Assembly (NCBI GenBank): GCA_030146505.1
Contig: JASLCO010000172.1
Coordinates: forward strand, 1-10,476
Direction: 5' to 3'
Source: Moraxellaceae bacterium
Lineage (GTDB): Bacteria > Pseudomonadota > Gammaproteobacteria > Pseudomonadales > Moraxellaceae
Length of the DNA stretch: 10,476 bases
Shown here: one piece after another, positions 1 to 6,172 of the stretch
Layout: each line of letters begins with the position of its first letter
Numbering within the stretch: the stretch's first letter is position 1
Program-made: the position numbers and the translations under genes
Notes under the pieces: model-generated
What the model was told of the DNA's origin: nothing
Database searches by the model: none
The model's input: only the letters and a program-made list of their open reading frames with translations

Positions 1-169
1 CCCGTTTTAGGTGCCTGCTGCAGGAGCGGGAGCGGATCGTGTGCGAAAACAGGGCTTGCGGGTGACGGCGGCCGGGGTATGCTCTCCGGCGCTTTCCCTC
101 CCTCGGGTCCCCCCACGAGCCTGCGCTGGGCAAGCACCTTGAATCCAAATACATATCAAGAGGTTATCA
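1..169. other. Left-edge non-coding region upstream of glnK
   Basis: No convincing gene is visible here. Open frames that cross it have no family resemblance and run antisense or out of frame into glnK. It probably holds the control region of glnK. A weak sigma70-like pair (TTGCGG at 56-61, 16-bp spacer, TATGCT at 78-83) and a degenerate sigma54-like motif at 128-142 are the only promoter-like signals I see. I found no clear NtrC-type dyad. The neighbour to the left lies outside the window. Confidence 0.6.
128..142 (+). promoter_or_regulatory. Candidate degenerate sigma54 (-24/-12) promoter of glnK
   Basis: The sequence GGGCAAGCACCTTGA aligns with the sigma54 consensus TGGCAC-N5-TTGC. It keeps GGCA and TTG at the right spacing, but has A where the -12 element normally has C. 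Transcription would start near 153, about 17 nt before the glnK ATG. Family knowledge supports the idea, because glnK-amtB operons are commonly NtrC/RpoN-controlled. The imperfect -12 box and the lack of an obvious NtrC site make this tentative. Confidence 0.28.
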
Positions 170-508
<339 letters not shown>

Positions 509-550
509 GGCGCGTACCTGATCTGAACTTCCGAAATCGTGGGGATTTCC

Positions 551-1870
551 ATGCTGCAACGTCGTGTTTGCAGCAGCCTTGTGCTGCTGTTTGCCTTTTC
601 TGCGCCTGCCTTTGCCGAAACATCCGCTTCTTCCCTGAACCCCGGCAATACCGCCTGGGTGCTCACGGCCACCGCGCTGGTGCTGTTCATGACCTTGCCG
701 GGCCTGGCCCTTTTCTACGGCGGCCTCGTGCGCTCGCGCAATGTGCTGTCCGTGCTCATGCAGTGCTTCGCCATTGCGGCCACTGTTTCCCTGCTCTGGA
801 TGGCCGGCCTTTATTCCCTGGCCTTCAGCGACGGCGGTGCCATGAATGCCGTCATCGGCGGCCTTTCCAAAGCCTTTTTCCAGGGCGTGGGGCGTGACAG
901 CCTGAGCGGCGACATCCCGGAAATCCTGTTTGCCGCCTTCCAGATGACCTTCGCCATCATCACCCCGGCCCTCATCATCGGAGCCTTTGCCGAGCGCATG
1001 AAGTTTTCCGCCATGCTGCTCTTCAGCCTGCTCTGGAGCGTGCTGGTCTACGCTCCGGTGTGCCACTGGGTCTGGGGTGGCGGTTTCCTGCAACGCATGG
1101 GCCTGCTCGACTATGCCGGTGGCACCGTGGTGCACATCACGGCCGGTGTGGCGGCGCTGGTGTCAGCCATCGTGCTGGGGCCGCGCAAGGGTTTTGGCCG
1201 CGTTGCCATGCCTCCCCACAACATGACCATGACGGTGATAGGGGCCGGCATGCTCTGGGTCGGCTGGTACGGTTTCAATGCCGGCTCGGCACTTGCCGCC
1301 AACGGCTCGGCCGGCATGGCGCTGGTGGCCACGCATATCTCCGCTTCGGCCGGCGCCCTGATGTGGACGGCGCTGGAATGGAAGAAATTCGGCAAGCCCT
1401 CGGTACTGGGCATCGTTACCGGCATGGTGGCGGGGCTCGGCACGATCACGCCGGCATCGGGCTCGGTGGGACCGGCAGGAGCGCTGGTGATAGGTCTTGC
1501 GGCGGGGCTGGTCTGCTTCTACATGACGCATTTCATCAAGCGCACCCTGCAGATCGATGATTCGCTGGACGTGTTCCCCGTGCATGGCGTTGGCGGCATT
1601 CTCGGCACCTTCCTGGTGGGCATTTTCTGCGCACCGCAACTGGGGGTATTCAGCGGCATGGGCTTCGGGGCCGGCAACAGCAGCATTGCACAGCAGCTTG
1701 GCGTGCAACTGCTCGGCATCCTGGCCACGGCCACTTATACCGCCGTGATGACCTGGGGCCTCTTGCGGCTGACGGCCAGGCTCACGGCCGGACTGCGCGT
1801 GGCCGAAGGGCACGAGACCGAAGGCCTGGATCTCGTGCTGCACAACGAGCGCGGCTACGACCTCAACTGA
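551..1870 (+). CDS. amtB: Ammonium transporter AmtB with signal peptide
   Basis: This inner-membrane Amt/Rh-family channel has 439 residues from the ATG at 551. A cleavable signal peptide is likely: arginines at 4-5, a hydrophobic stretch at 8-18, and an APAFA|E cleavage site near residue 22. About 11 membrane segments follow. Family landmarks are present: RSRNVLS near 61-67, GAFAERMKFSAML near 144-156, D187 before GGTVVHITAG with the first pore histidine H195, WYGFNAGSA (239-247), and the second pore histidine H345 in FPVHGVGGILG. The cytoplasmic tail GLRVAEGHETEGLDL is the part that GlnK normally contacts, which fits the upstream glnK. A GTG 12 bp upstream at 539 is in frame, but GGGGA at 541-545 sits suitably before the ATG and the signal peptide starts well there. 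Transcription is probably joint with glnK. Confidence 0.95.
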   Translation: MLQRRVCSSLVLLFAFSAPAFAETSASSLNPGNTAWVLTATALVLFMTLPGLALFYGGLVRSRNVLSVLMQCFAIAATVSLLWMAGLYSLAFSDGGAMNAVIGGLSKAFFQGVGRDSLSGDIPEILFAAFQMTFAIITPALIIGAFAERMKFSAMLLFSLLWSVLVYAPVCHWVWGGGFLQRMGLLDYAGGTVVHITAGVAALVSAIVLGPRKGFGRVAMPPHNMTMTVIGAGMLWVGWYGFNAGSALAANGSAGMALVATHISASAGALMWTALEWKKFGKPSVLGIVTGMVAGLGTITPASGSVGPAGALVIGLAAGLVCFYMTHFIKRTLQIDDSLDVFPVHGVGGILGTFLVGIFCAPQLGVFSGMGFGAGNSSIAQQLGVQLLGILATATYTAVMTWGLLRLTARLTAGLRVAEGHETEGLDLVLHNERGYDLN

Positions 1871-1887
1871 AGGCGGGGCTGGTAAAA

Positions 1888-1920
1888 AAGGATTTATATC
1901 CTTGATTTCCTTTAAAAGGA
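1888..1920 (+). repeat. Two small inverted repeats just after amtB
   Basis: AAGGAT (1888-1893) pairs with ATCCTT (1898-1903) around a 4-nt loop. TCCTTT (1908-1913) pairs with AAAGGA (1915-1920) around a single base. Both are AT-rich and short. They follow the amtB stop by 17 bp but lack a GC-rich stem, so I do not call them a terminator with confidence. Confidence 0.35.
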
Positions 1921-1922
1921 CT

Positions 1923-2005
1923 TCGTCATCCCGGCGCAGGGCGGGATCCCTGCGCCGGTGATTTCTTCACCGCATCATGGGTTCCGGCCTTTGCCGGAAC
2001 GACGG
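1923..2005. repeat. Two-hairpin dispersed intergenic repeat (CGTCATCCCGG type)
   Basis: The element holds a perfect 11-bp stem, CCGGCGCAGGG (1931-1941) with CCCTGCGCCGG (1948-1958) around a 6-nt loop. A second perfect 8-bp stem pairs GTTCCGGC (1981-1988) with GCCGGAAC (1993-2000) around CTTT. The outer ends are complementary: CGTC at 1924-1927 and GACG at 2001-2004. A small GGTGA/TCACC stem (1957-1961, 1967-1971) lies between. Elements that begin CGTCATCCCGG and end in a GGAACGACGG-like arm are common non-coding repeats in proteobacterial genomes. Copy number cannot be judged from one copy. It may also end amtB transcription. Confidence 0.65.
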
Positions 2006-2300
2006 CTCAGGAAGGCAAGGAGGTCATGTCTGTAATCCCCCTGAAAAAACGCTCCGTTAACGTGGCCCGGTGTTTTTCGCAGGTCGCCGGACTGAGCGGA
2101 AATGTCAGCAAATTGCGGTCCAATCGGTTATTGCCAGCCCCGGAGGCCTCTTGTAGGGTACGGGGCTCGCTTCCAGCAGGGATGCGAGGCACAGGCGGAG
2201 GTTCTGCCTTGTAATCGCCGTTCATGCCTGCCGCGAAGAGCCTGCGGCCGGCATGTGCCGGTCCACCACAAGAAACGATATTGAAATCTGGAGATAGAAC
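2006..2300 (+). other. Gene-free leader region before the SCP2 gene
   Basis: I see no convincing coding sequence. A 62-codon frame from 2026 has AAGGAGG only 2 nt ahead of its ATG, and its peptide resembles no family and is rich in low-information Arg, Gly and Ser. Inverted repeats present are an imperfect stem with arms at 2040-2050 and 2072-2083 (CCTG/CAGG and AAAAAC/GTTTTT), AGCCCCG (2136-2142) with CGGGGCT (2161-2167), and CCGGCA (2248-2253) with TGCCGG (2256-2261). I recognise no known riboswitch or tRNA. It could be a long structured 5' leader or a small RNA gene, but neither is shown. Confidence 0.4.
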
Positions 2301-2684
2301 ATGGCCGCTTTCCTGTCTGAAGAATGGTTTGCCAAGGTTGCTGAACTGACTGCCGCCGCCGGCAACCTGAATGTGCCGCCGGCACTCGCCAGCCTGGCGC
2401 TGAACCTCACCGTGACCGGCCTGCCCCAGGGCAATGTGGACATCGCCCTGAATGGCGGCAATTTCCAGCAGGGCCATGTGGCTGCCCCCACCAAGCTGAC
2501 GCTGCCTGCCGACCTGCTGCGCAAGATTTTCCTTGAGGGCGACCAGGCTGCCGGCATGCAGGGCTTCATGAGCGGCCAGATCAAGCTGGAAGGCGACATG
2601 AGCAAGCTGATGGCCATGCAGACGGCCCGTCCCAGCGAAGAACAGAAGGCGCTGTTCAAGCAGATTCTGGCCGTTACTGACTGA
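2301..2684 (+). CDS. SCP2 sterol-binding domain protein
   Basis: This 127-residue protein is a stand-alone SCP2 (sterol carrier protein 2) fold, a small hydrophobic-pocket domain that binds lipids in the cytoplasm. The best evidence is the C-terminal half: a PTKLTLPADLLRKIF strand-helix unit followed by MSGQIKLEGDMSKLMAMQ, the conserved G-x-[IL]-K-x-x-G-D-M-x-x-L pattern that closes the SCP2 sheet. No signal peptide or membrane segment is visible. GGAGA at 2290-2294 sits 6 nt before the ATG. The gene stands alone between a long non-coding region and a bidirectional terminator, so context gives no clue to its ligand. Lipid, fatty acid or quinone-precursor handling are all possible. UbiJ and UbiT also carry SCP2 domains, but I see nothing that ties this protein to them. 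Confidence 0.85.
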   Translation: MAAFLSEEWFAKVAELTAAAGNLNVPPALASLALNLTVTGLPQGNVDIALNGGNFQQGHVAAPTKLTLPADLLRKIFLEGDQAAGMQGFMSGQIKLEGDMSKLMAMQTARPSEEQKALFKQILAVTD

Positions 2685-2699
2685 GTTTGCCGCGCTCAA

Positions 2700-2727
2700 G
2701 AAAAAGCCCGCATCTGCGTGCTTTTTT
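2700..2727. terminator. Bidirectional rho-independent terminator between SCP2 gene and emrB
   Basis: The stem pairs AAAAAGC-C-CGC (2701-2711) with GCG-T-GCTTTTT (2716-2726), with one internal mismatch and an ATCT loop. T-runs follow on both strands: TTTTTT at 2722-2727 on the plus strand and the complement of AAAAA at 2701-2705 on the minus strand. It starts about 16 bp after the SCP2 stop codon and lies downstream of the convergent emrB, so it can stop both transcripts. Confidence 0.82.
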
Positions 2728-2776
2728 CATGAAAAGAACAAGGGCATGGCGATTCCATTTGCAGGTGAAAATTCAG

Positions 2777-2820
2777 GCCCCTGGCAGGGGCAGGCGCCAG
2801 TTGGCAAGGTGCCAACGCCT
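2777..2820 (-). terminator. Hairpin pair downstream of emrB, possible terminator
   Basis: Just past the emrB stop codon the minus strand can fold two hairpins. The first has an AGGCG/CGCCT outer stem (2792-2796, 2816-2820) and a TTGGCA/TGCCAA inner stem (2801-2806, 2810-2815) with a 4-nt bulge. The second pairs GCCCCT (2777-2782) with AGGGGC (2786-2791) around a 3-nt loop. On the minus strand CTGAATTTTC follows, a modest T-tract. The structure is clear; its action as an intrinsic terminator is likely but not certain. Confidence 0.5.
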
Positions 2821-2824
2821 TTCC

Positions 2825-4351
2825 TCATTCGCTGATTTCCGCCGGTTTGGCCCCCTTGCCCAGCGGTTTCAGCAGGAAAACCAGCGGCAGCATGAGCACG
2901 AAACTGGCCGTGATCCACCAGTAGGCATTCACCATGGCCACCATGGCCGCCTGATGCGACAGCTCGCTGACAATCTGTGCGACGCCGGCGGCACTGCCGG
3001 TGGAAGCCCCGGGCAAATGCAGCAGGTAATCCTGCAGGTTGCGGTTGAAGGGCTGTATGCCGCTGCCCAGCGTCTGCCAGTTCATCTGCGTTTCCCGCGA
3101 ATAGATCGTGCTCACCAGCGCAATGCCCATGGACGAGCCTATGGTGCGCAGCAGGCTGTACACGCCGGAGGCATCCGGAATCAGTTTCGGCGCCATGGTG
3201 GAGAGTGCAATCGTGGTCAGCGGCACCATCATGAGGCCAAGGCCGAAACCCTGCAGCAGCGAAGGCACCACGATCTGCCAGGCCGAGACATCCAGGCTGA
3301 ACTGCGTGCACATGTAATTGCCCAGCGCACTCAGGAACATGCCGGCCATGATGATCCAGCGTGCGTCAAAGCGTTTCATGAGGCCGCTCACCATCTGCAT
3401 GCTGGCCATGCTGGCAATGCCGCGCGGTGCCATCACGAGGCCCGCCGTGGCCGTGGGATAGGCGAGCAGGCCTTCCAGCATGGTGGGCTGCAGCACCATG
3501 GCGCCGTACATGCCGAAGCCCAGTGCCGTGATGACGATGGAGGCAGTCACGAAATTGCGGTCGGCAAAAATCTTCAGCGAAAAAAGCGGATGTTCGCGAC
3601 CGCGCAGGCTGTGCCAGAGAAAAAGCACAAAGCCGGCGGTGCCGACAATGGCGGCGATGGTGATGCCGGTGCTGCTGAACCAGTCGTCGCCATTGCCGCG
3701 GTCCAGGAAATACTGCAGACCGCCAATGGCGAGGCCGAGTAAAACAAAACCGGTCCAGTCCATTTTGCGCAGACGTTTTTCCGTATCCGGCACATAACGC
3801 ATGGCCAGGATGAGCGAGAGAATGCCCACGGGCAGATTGATGAAAAAGGTCCAGCGCCAGTCGAGCGTTTCCGTCAGCCAGCCGCCAACCGTAGGGCCGG
3901 CAATCGGGCCCACCATCACGCCCATGCCCCAGATGGACATGGCGCGCGCGCGTTCTTCCAGCGGATAGGTATCCACCATGATGGCCTGCGCCAGTGGCAC
4001 GAGCGCGGCACCGAACATGCCCTGCAGAATGCGGAAGAGCACGATCTCGGTGATGTTCTGTGCAATGCCGCAAAGCATGGAGGCGATGACAAAGCCGCCG
4101 ATGCTGATCAACAGGTATTTCTTGCGGCCTATGCGGTCAGAGAAAAAGCCGGTGAGCGGCATCATGATGGCCGAGGCCACGAGATAGCTGGTCAGCACCC
4201 AGCTGATCTGGTCGGGCGAGGCGCCGAGCTCGCCCTGCATCTGTGGCAGGGCGACATTGACGATGGTGGTGTCCAGCACCTGCATCACGGTGGAGGCCAT
4301 GACGGCGACGGTGAGGAAGAAGCGCTGGCTGGAATTCAGTTGAGCGGCCAT
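2825..4351 (-). CDS. emrB: EmrB-type MFS multidrug efflux transporter (DHA2, 14 TM)
   Basis: From the ATG at 4351 this is a 508-residue inner-membrane drug/proton antiporter, close to the roughly 510 residues usual for EmrB. Family motifs in order are LDTTIVNVALP (residues 26-36, the DHA2 motif with D27), motif A GFFSDRIGRKK (68-78), motif B RILQGMFGAALVP, and motif C VGPIAGPTVGGWL. Hydrophobic segments are consistent with 14 helices. In such systems the transporter works with a periplasmic adaptor, here EmrA upstream, and an outer-membrane channel that is not in this window. A TTG at 4435 would add 28 residues unlike the family, so I reject it. The ATG has no strong ribosome site, only AAAGA-like bases. 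The gene is separated from emrA by 218 bp that contain a REPIN, unusual for this normally compact pair. Confidence 0.93.
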   Translation of the reverse strand: MAAQLNSSQRFFLTVAVMASTVMQVLDTTIVNVALPQMQGELGASPDQISWVLTSYLVASAIMMPLTGFFSDRIGRKKYLLISIGGFVIASMLCGIAQNITEIVLFRILQGMFGAALVPLAQAIMVDTYPLEERARAMSIWGMGVMVGPIAGPTVGGWLTETLDWRWTFFINLPVGILSLILAMRYVPDTEKRLRKMDWTGFVLLGLAIGGLQYFLDRGNGDDWFSSTGITIAAIVGTAGFVLFLWHSLRGREHPLFSLKIFADRNFVTASIVITALGFGMYGAMVLQPTMLEGLLAYPTATAGLVMAPRGIASMASMQMVSGLMKRFDARWIIMAGMFLSALGNYMCTQFSLDVSAWQIVVPSLLQGFGLGLMMVPLTTIALSTMAPKLIPDASGVYSLLRTIGSSMGIALVSTIYSRETQMNWQTLGSGIQPFNRNLQDYLLHLPGASTGSAAGVAQIVSELSHQAAMVAMVNAYWWITASFVLMLPLVFLLKPLGKGAKPAEISE

Positions 4352-4444
4352 TTTCTTTGGTCTTTGTAGTTGGCTATGTGAAACGAGGGCTTGCTGCTGC
4401 GGGATGAGTCGTGGTTTTGCCAGCGGCTTGTGCAAGGGAGGTGC

Positions 4445-4509
4445 GTTCGCGGCTGAAGCCGCTCCTACGGGGCTTTGTTCATTTTGTAGGAGCGGCTTCA
4501 GCCGCGAAC
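4445..4509. repeat. REPIN: two REP sequences in inverted orientation
   Basis: A perfect 24-bp inverted repeat has arms at 4445-4468 and 4486-4509, separated by 17 nt. The right arm begins GTAGGAGCGGCTTCAGCCGC. Each arm also contains its own palindrome, GCGGCTTCAGCCGC or its complement, so each is a REP-sized hairpin. Two REPs facing each other form a REPIN, a non-autonomous element usually mobilised by a RAYT transposase encoded elsewhere in the genome. This REP form is familiar from Pseudomonas and Xanthomonadales-type genomes. It lies between emrA and emrB in the intervening part of their presumed transcript. Confidence 0.85.
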
Positions 4510-4522
4510 TCTTTTGACTTGT

Positions 4523-4559
4523 TCCCCCTCTCCCCAGCCCTTCCCCGCGAGGGGGAGGG
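4523..4559. repeat. GC-rich hairpin repeat after emrA
   Basis: CCCTTCCCC (4538-4546) pairs with GGGGGAGGG (4551-4559) around a 4-nt loop, a 9-bp stem with one G-T wobble. An alternative stem pairs TCCCCCTC (4523-4530) with GAGGGGGA (4549-4556). The minus strand has no T-run after it, so it does not look like an intrinsic terminator of emrA. The wording CCCCCTCTCCCCAGCCC...GAGGGGGAGGG resembles a second class of dispersed intergenic repeat common in proteobacteria. Confidence 0.5.
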
Positions 4560-4569
4560 ACTTAAACAC

Positions 4570-5613
4570 TCACTCTAAAAAAACCTTCACATCCGAACTG
4601 GTGCCGATGCGCAACGGCATCTTTGCATCGGCATCCGTGATGCGGATTTTCACGGGTACGCGCTGCGTCACTTTCACCCAGTTGCCGGTGGCGTTCTGCG
4701 GCGGCAGCAGGGAAAAGGCTGTGCCGGAACCACCGCTGATGCTGTCCACCACGCCATGGAAGGTGCGGCCCGGGTACATGTCCACGCTCACTTCTGCCTT
4801 GAGGCCGGGGCGCAGTTTCTTGAACTGGGTTTCCTTGAAGTTGGCGTCTACCCAGACTTCACCGTTGCCGATCAGGGCGAAGAGCGGTACGCCGGCCTGT
4901 ACCAGTGCGCCGGGTTGCAGGCTGAGATTGCTCACGGTGCCGTCATAGGGGGCGGTAATGTGCGTGTAGTCCAGCTTGAGCTGAGCCGATTCCACCGCCG
5001 CCTGCGCCGCTTTCACGTTTTCATTGTCGTCGCCGGCCCGGCCGAGCTGGGCACGGGCCTGTTCGAGCTTGGCAATCGATGAGTTGAGTTCGGCTTCGGC
5101 CGTTTTCACGGCCGTGTCGGCTTTTTCCAGGTCCTGGTGCGAGAGGTAGCCCTTGGGAGCGAGTTCATGCACGCGGCCGGCATCGGACCGGGCCTGCGCC
5201 AGTTCGGAGCGATCCTGCTGCACATCGGCCTGGGCGGCCGCGACGGCGGCATTGCCCTGGCTCACGCCCTGCCGGGCCAGCGCGAGATTGGCGACAGCCT
5301 GGTCAAGCGCGATCTGGAAGGGGCGGGGATCAATCAGCAGGAGCAGGTCGCCGGCTTTCACCTGCTGATTGTCATGCACGGCAATCTGCGCGACGGGACC
5401 GGACACCTGGGCTGTCACGTCCACTACGGGTCCGTTCACGTAGGCGTTGTCGGTGCTCACTGTACTGGCCGCAAAAAACAGGAAATAGGTGGCCACGGCG
5501 ACGGCAACAAGCCCGGCGGCCATGCCGAAATGCAGGGGCGTGAATTTCTTTTTCGTCACGAAGGCCCGGTCTGTGGCGGCGGCAACATCGAAATGGGTTT
5601 CTGACTGCGTCAT
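4570..5613 (-). CDS. emrA: EmrA-type periplasmic adaptor (HlyD family membrane fusion protein)
   Basis: This 347-residue protein is anchored in the inner membrane and bridges the EmrB pump to an outer-membrane channel. One N-terminal membrane helix (about residues 28-48) is followed by STDNAYVNG. The first half of the lipoyl domain, VDVTAQVSGPVAQIAVHDNQ (64-83), comes next, then an alpha-helical coiled coil (about 100-215, Ala/Gln/Glu-rich). The second lipoyl half is THITAPYDGTVSNLSLQPG (217-235), followed by a beta-barrel with PPQNATGNWVKVTQRVPV (304-321), which is characteristic of EmrA. The ATG overlaps the MarR stop codon in ATGA (5610-5613), so translation is probably coupled. Length is a little short of E. 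coli EmrA (390), mainly in the N-terminal and coiled-coil parts. Confidence 0.94.
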   Translation of the reverse strand: MTQSETHFDVAAATDRAFVTKKKFTPLHFGMAAGLVAVAVATYFLFFAASTVSTDNAYVNGPVVDVTAQVSGPVAQIAVHDNQQVKAGDLLLLIDPRPFQIALDQAVANLALARQGVSQGNAAVAAAQADVQQDRSELAQARSDAGRVHELAPKGYLSHQDLEKADTAVKTAEAELNSSIAKLEQARAQLGRAGDDNENVKAAQAAVESAQLKLDYTHITAPYDGTVSNLSLQPGALVQAGVPLFALIGNGEVWVDANFKETQFKKLRPGLKAEVSVDMYPGRTFHGVVDSISGGSGTAFSLLPPQNATGNWVKVTQRVPVKIRITDADAKMPLRIGTSSDVKVFLE

Positions 5614-6074
5614 GACAGCTCACCTTCAAGGGAAGGGTGGAGGGGGATGGCATCCATGCGCTGGTCCAGGCGCTCCAGCACCTGCAGGAAAATCTGGCGT
5701 TCGCTGGAGGAGATTCCTTTCCATATTTCATCGCGCAAGGTGCGCGCTTCCTGTTCGATACGTTGCACCATGTGCTCTGCCTTGGGCGTGAGACCAACGC
5801 GCTTGGCGCGGCGATCCTGGGGCTCGGGCAGGCGCTGCACCCAGCCATCCTCTTCCAGCCGGTCCAGCAGCTTCACCAGCGAGGGCGGGGTGATGCCGAT
5901 GGCTTCGGCCAGTTCCACCTGTGCCAGCGGTCCGTCGGCGCGACCCAGATGCATGAGGCACTGCCAGCGCGCATCCGACATGCCAAGGCCGGCCAGGCGG
6001 GCGTCGAGGACGACGCGCCATTTCTTCATGATGCCTTTCATGAGATGGCCGATCTTTTCTTTACCGTCTGCCAT
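5610..6074 (-). CDS. MarR-family transcriptional regulator of the emrAB genes
   Basis: This 154-residue winged-helix protein has the usual MarR length. The helix-turn-helix is near residues 50-79 (LAQVELAEAIGITPPSLVKL), with the recognition helix at TPPSLVKLLDRLEEDGW. The wing DRRAKRVGLT (87-96) carries the conserved D-R-R and L-T of the family. MarR dimers usually repress their own operon and release DNA when a small phenolic or drug-like ligand binds. Here the gene is first in a unit with emrA and emrB, and its promoter overlaps an 18-bp palindrome, both consistent with autorepression and drug-inducible efflux. It resembles the EmrR/SlyA group, but I do not assign a name. The only cysteine is C39, so I see no basis for thiol-disulphide sensing. 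Confidence 0.92.
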   Translation of the reverse strand: MADGKEKIGHLMKGIMKKWRVVLDARLAGLGMSDARWQCLMHLGRADGPLAQVELAEAIGITPPSLVKLLDRLEEDGWVQRLPEPQDRRAKRVGLTPKAEHMVQRIEQEARTLRDEIWKGISSSERQIFLQVLERLDQRMDAIPLHPSLEGELS

Positions 6075-6084
6075 TTTGGTATCT

Positions 6085-6102
6085 GCCTAATAATTAGTAG
6101 GC
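6085..6102. promoter_or_regulatory. Palindromic operator, probable MarR binding site
   Basis: GCCTAATAATTAGTAGGC is a palindrome matching its own complement at 16 of 18 positions. It covers the predicted transcription start of the marR promoter, where a bound dimer would block RNA polymerase. Part of the motif, AGGCTAA, recurs at 6099-6105 and 6114-6120, the latter within the promoter spacer, which suggests a second weaker site. Size and symmetry fit known MarR-family operators. Binding by this particular protein is inferred. Confidence 0.68.
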
Positions 6103-6104
6103 TA

Positions 6105-6133
6105 ACTATATGGAGGCTAATTTAATATTTCAA
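6105..6133 (-). promoter_or_regulatory. Sigma70 promoter of marR-emrA-emrB
   Basis: Read on the minus strand, TTGAAA (6133-6128) is a good -35 box and TATAGT (6110-6105) a good -10 box, with the optimal 17-bp spacer. Transcription would start near 6098, giving a leader of about 24 nt before the MarR ATG. The region is markedly AT-rich compared with its surroundings. Confidence 0.75.
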
Positions 6134-6172
6134 GCAGCCGTTCTGACTGATTGGTTCTTGTCTGGAGGGGGG

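Noticed and set aside
539..550. GTG start four codons ahead of the amtB ATG
   Set aside because: The ATG at 551 has a better placed GGGGA and gives a cleaner signal peptide. The GTG is possible but less likely.
2026..2214. 62-codon frame after AAGGAGG, before the SCP2 gene
   Set aside because: The spacing to the ATG is only 2 nt, the peptide has no resemblance to any family, and it overlaps inverted repeats.
2687..3742. 351-codon plus-strand frame opposite emrB
   Set aside because: Its peptide is rich in His, Gly, Arg and Gln without domains, and it starts inside the terminator region. The opposite strand carries all EmrB motifs.
4352..4435. TTG-initiated 28-residue extension of EmrB
   Set aside because: No ribosome site precedes the TTG, and the extra residues are unlike EmrB N termini. 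The ATG at 4351 gives the expected length.
4445..4509. CRISPR or IS end interpretation of the inverted repeat
   Set aside because: There are only two arms, inverted and 17 nt apart, with internal palindromes. This is REPIN structure and not a direct-repeat array or a transposon with coding content.
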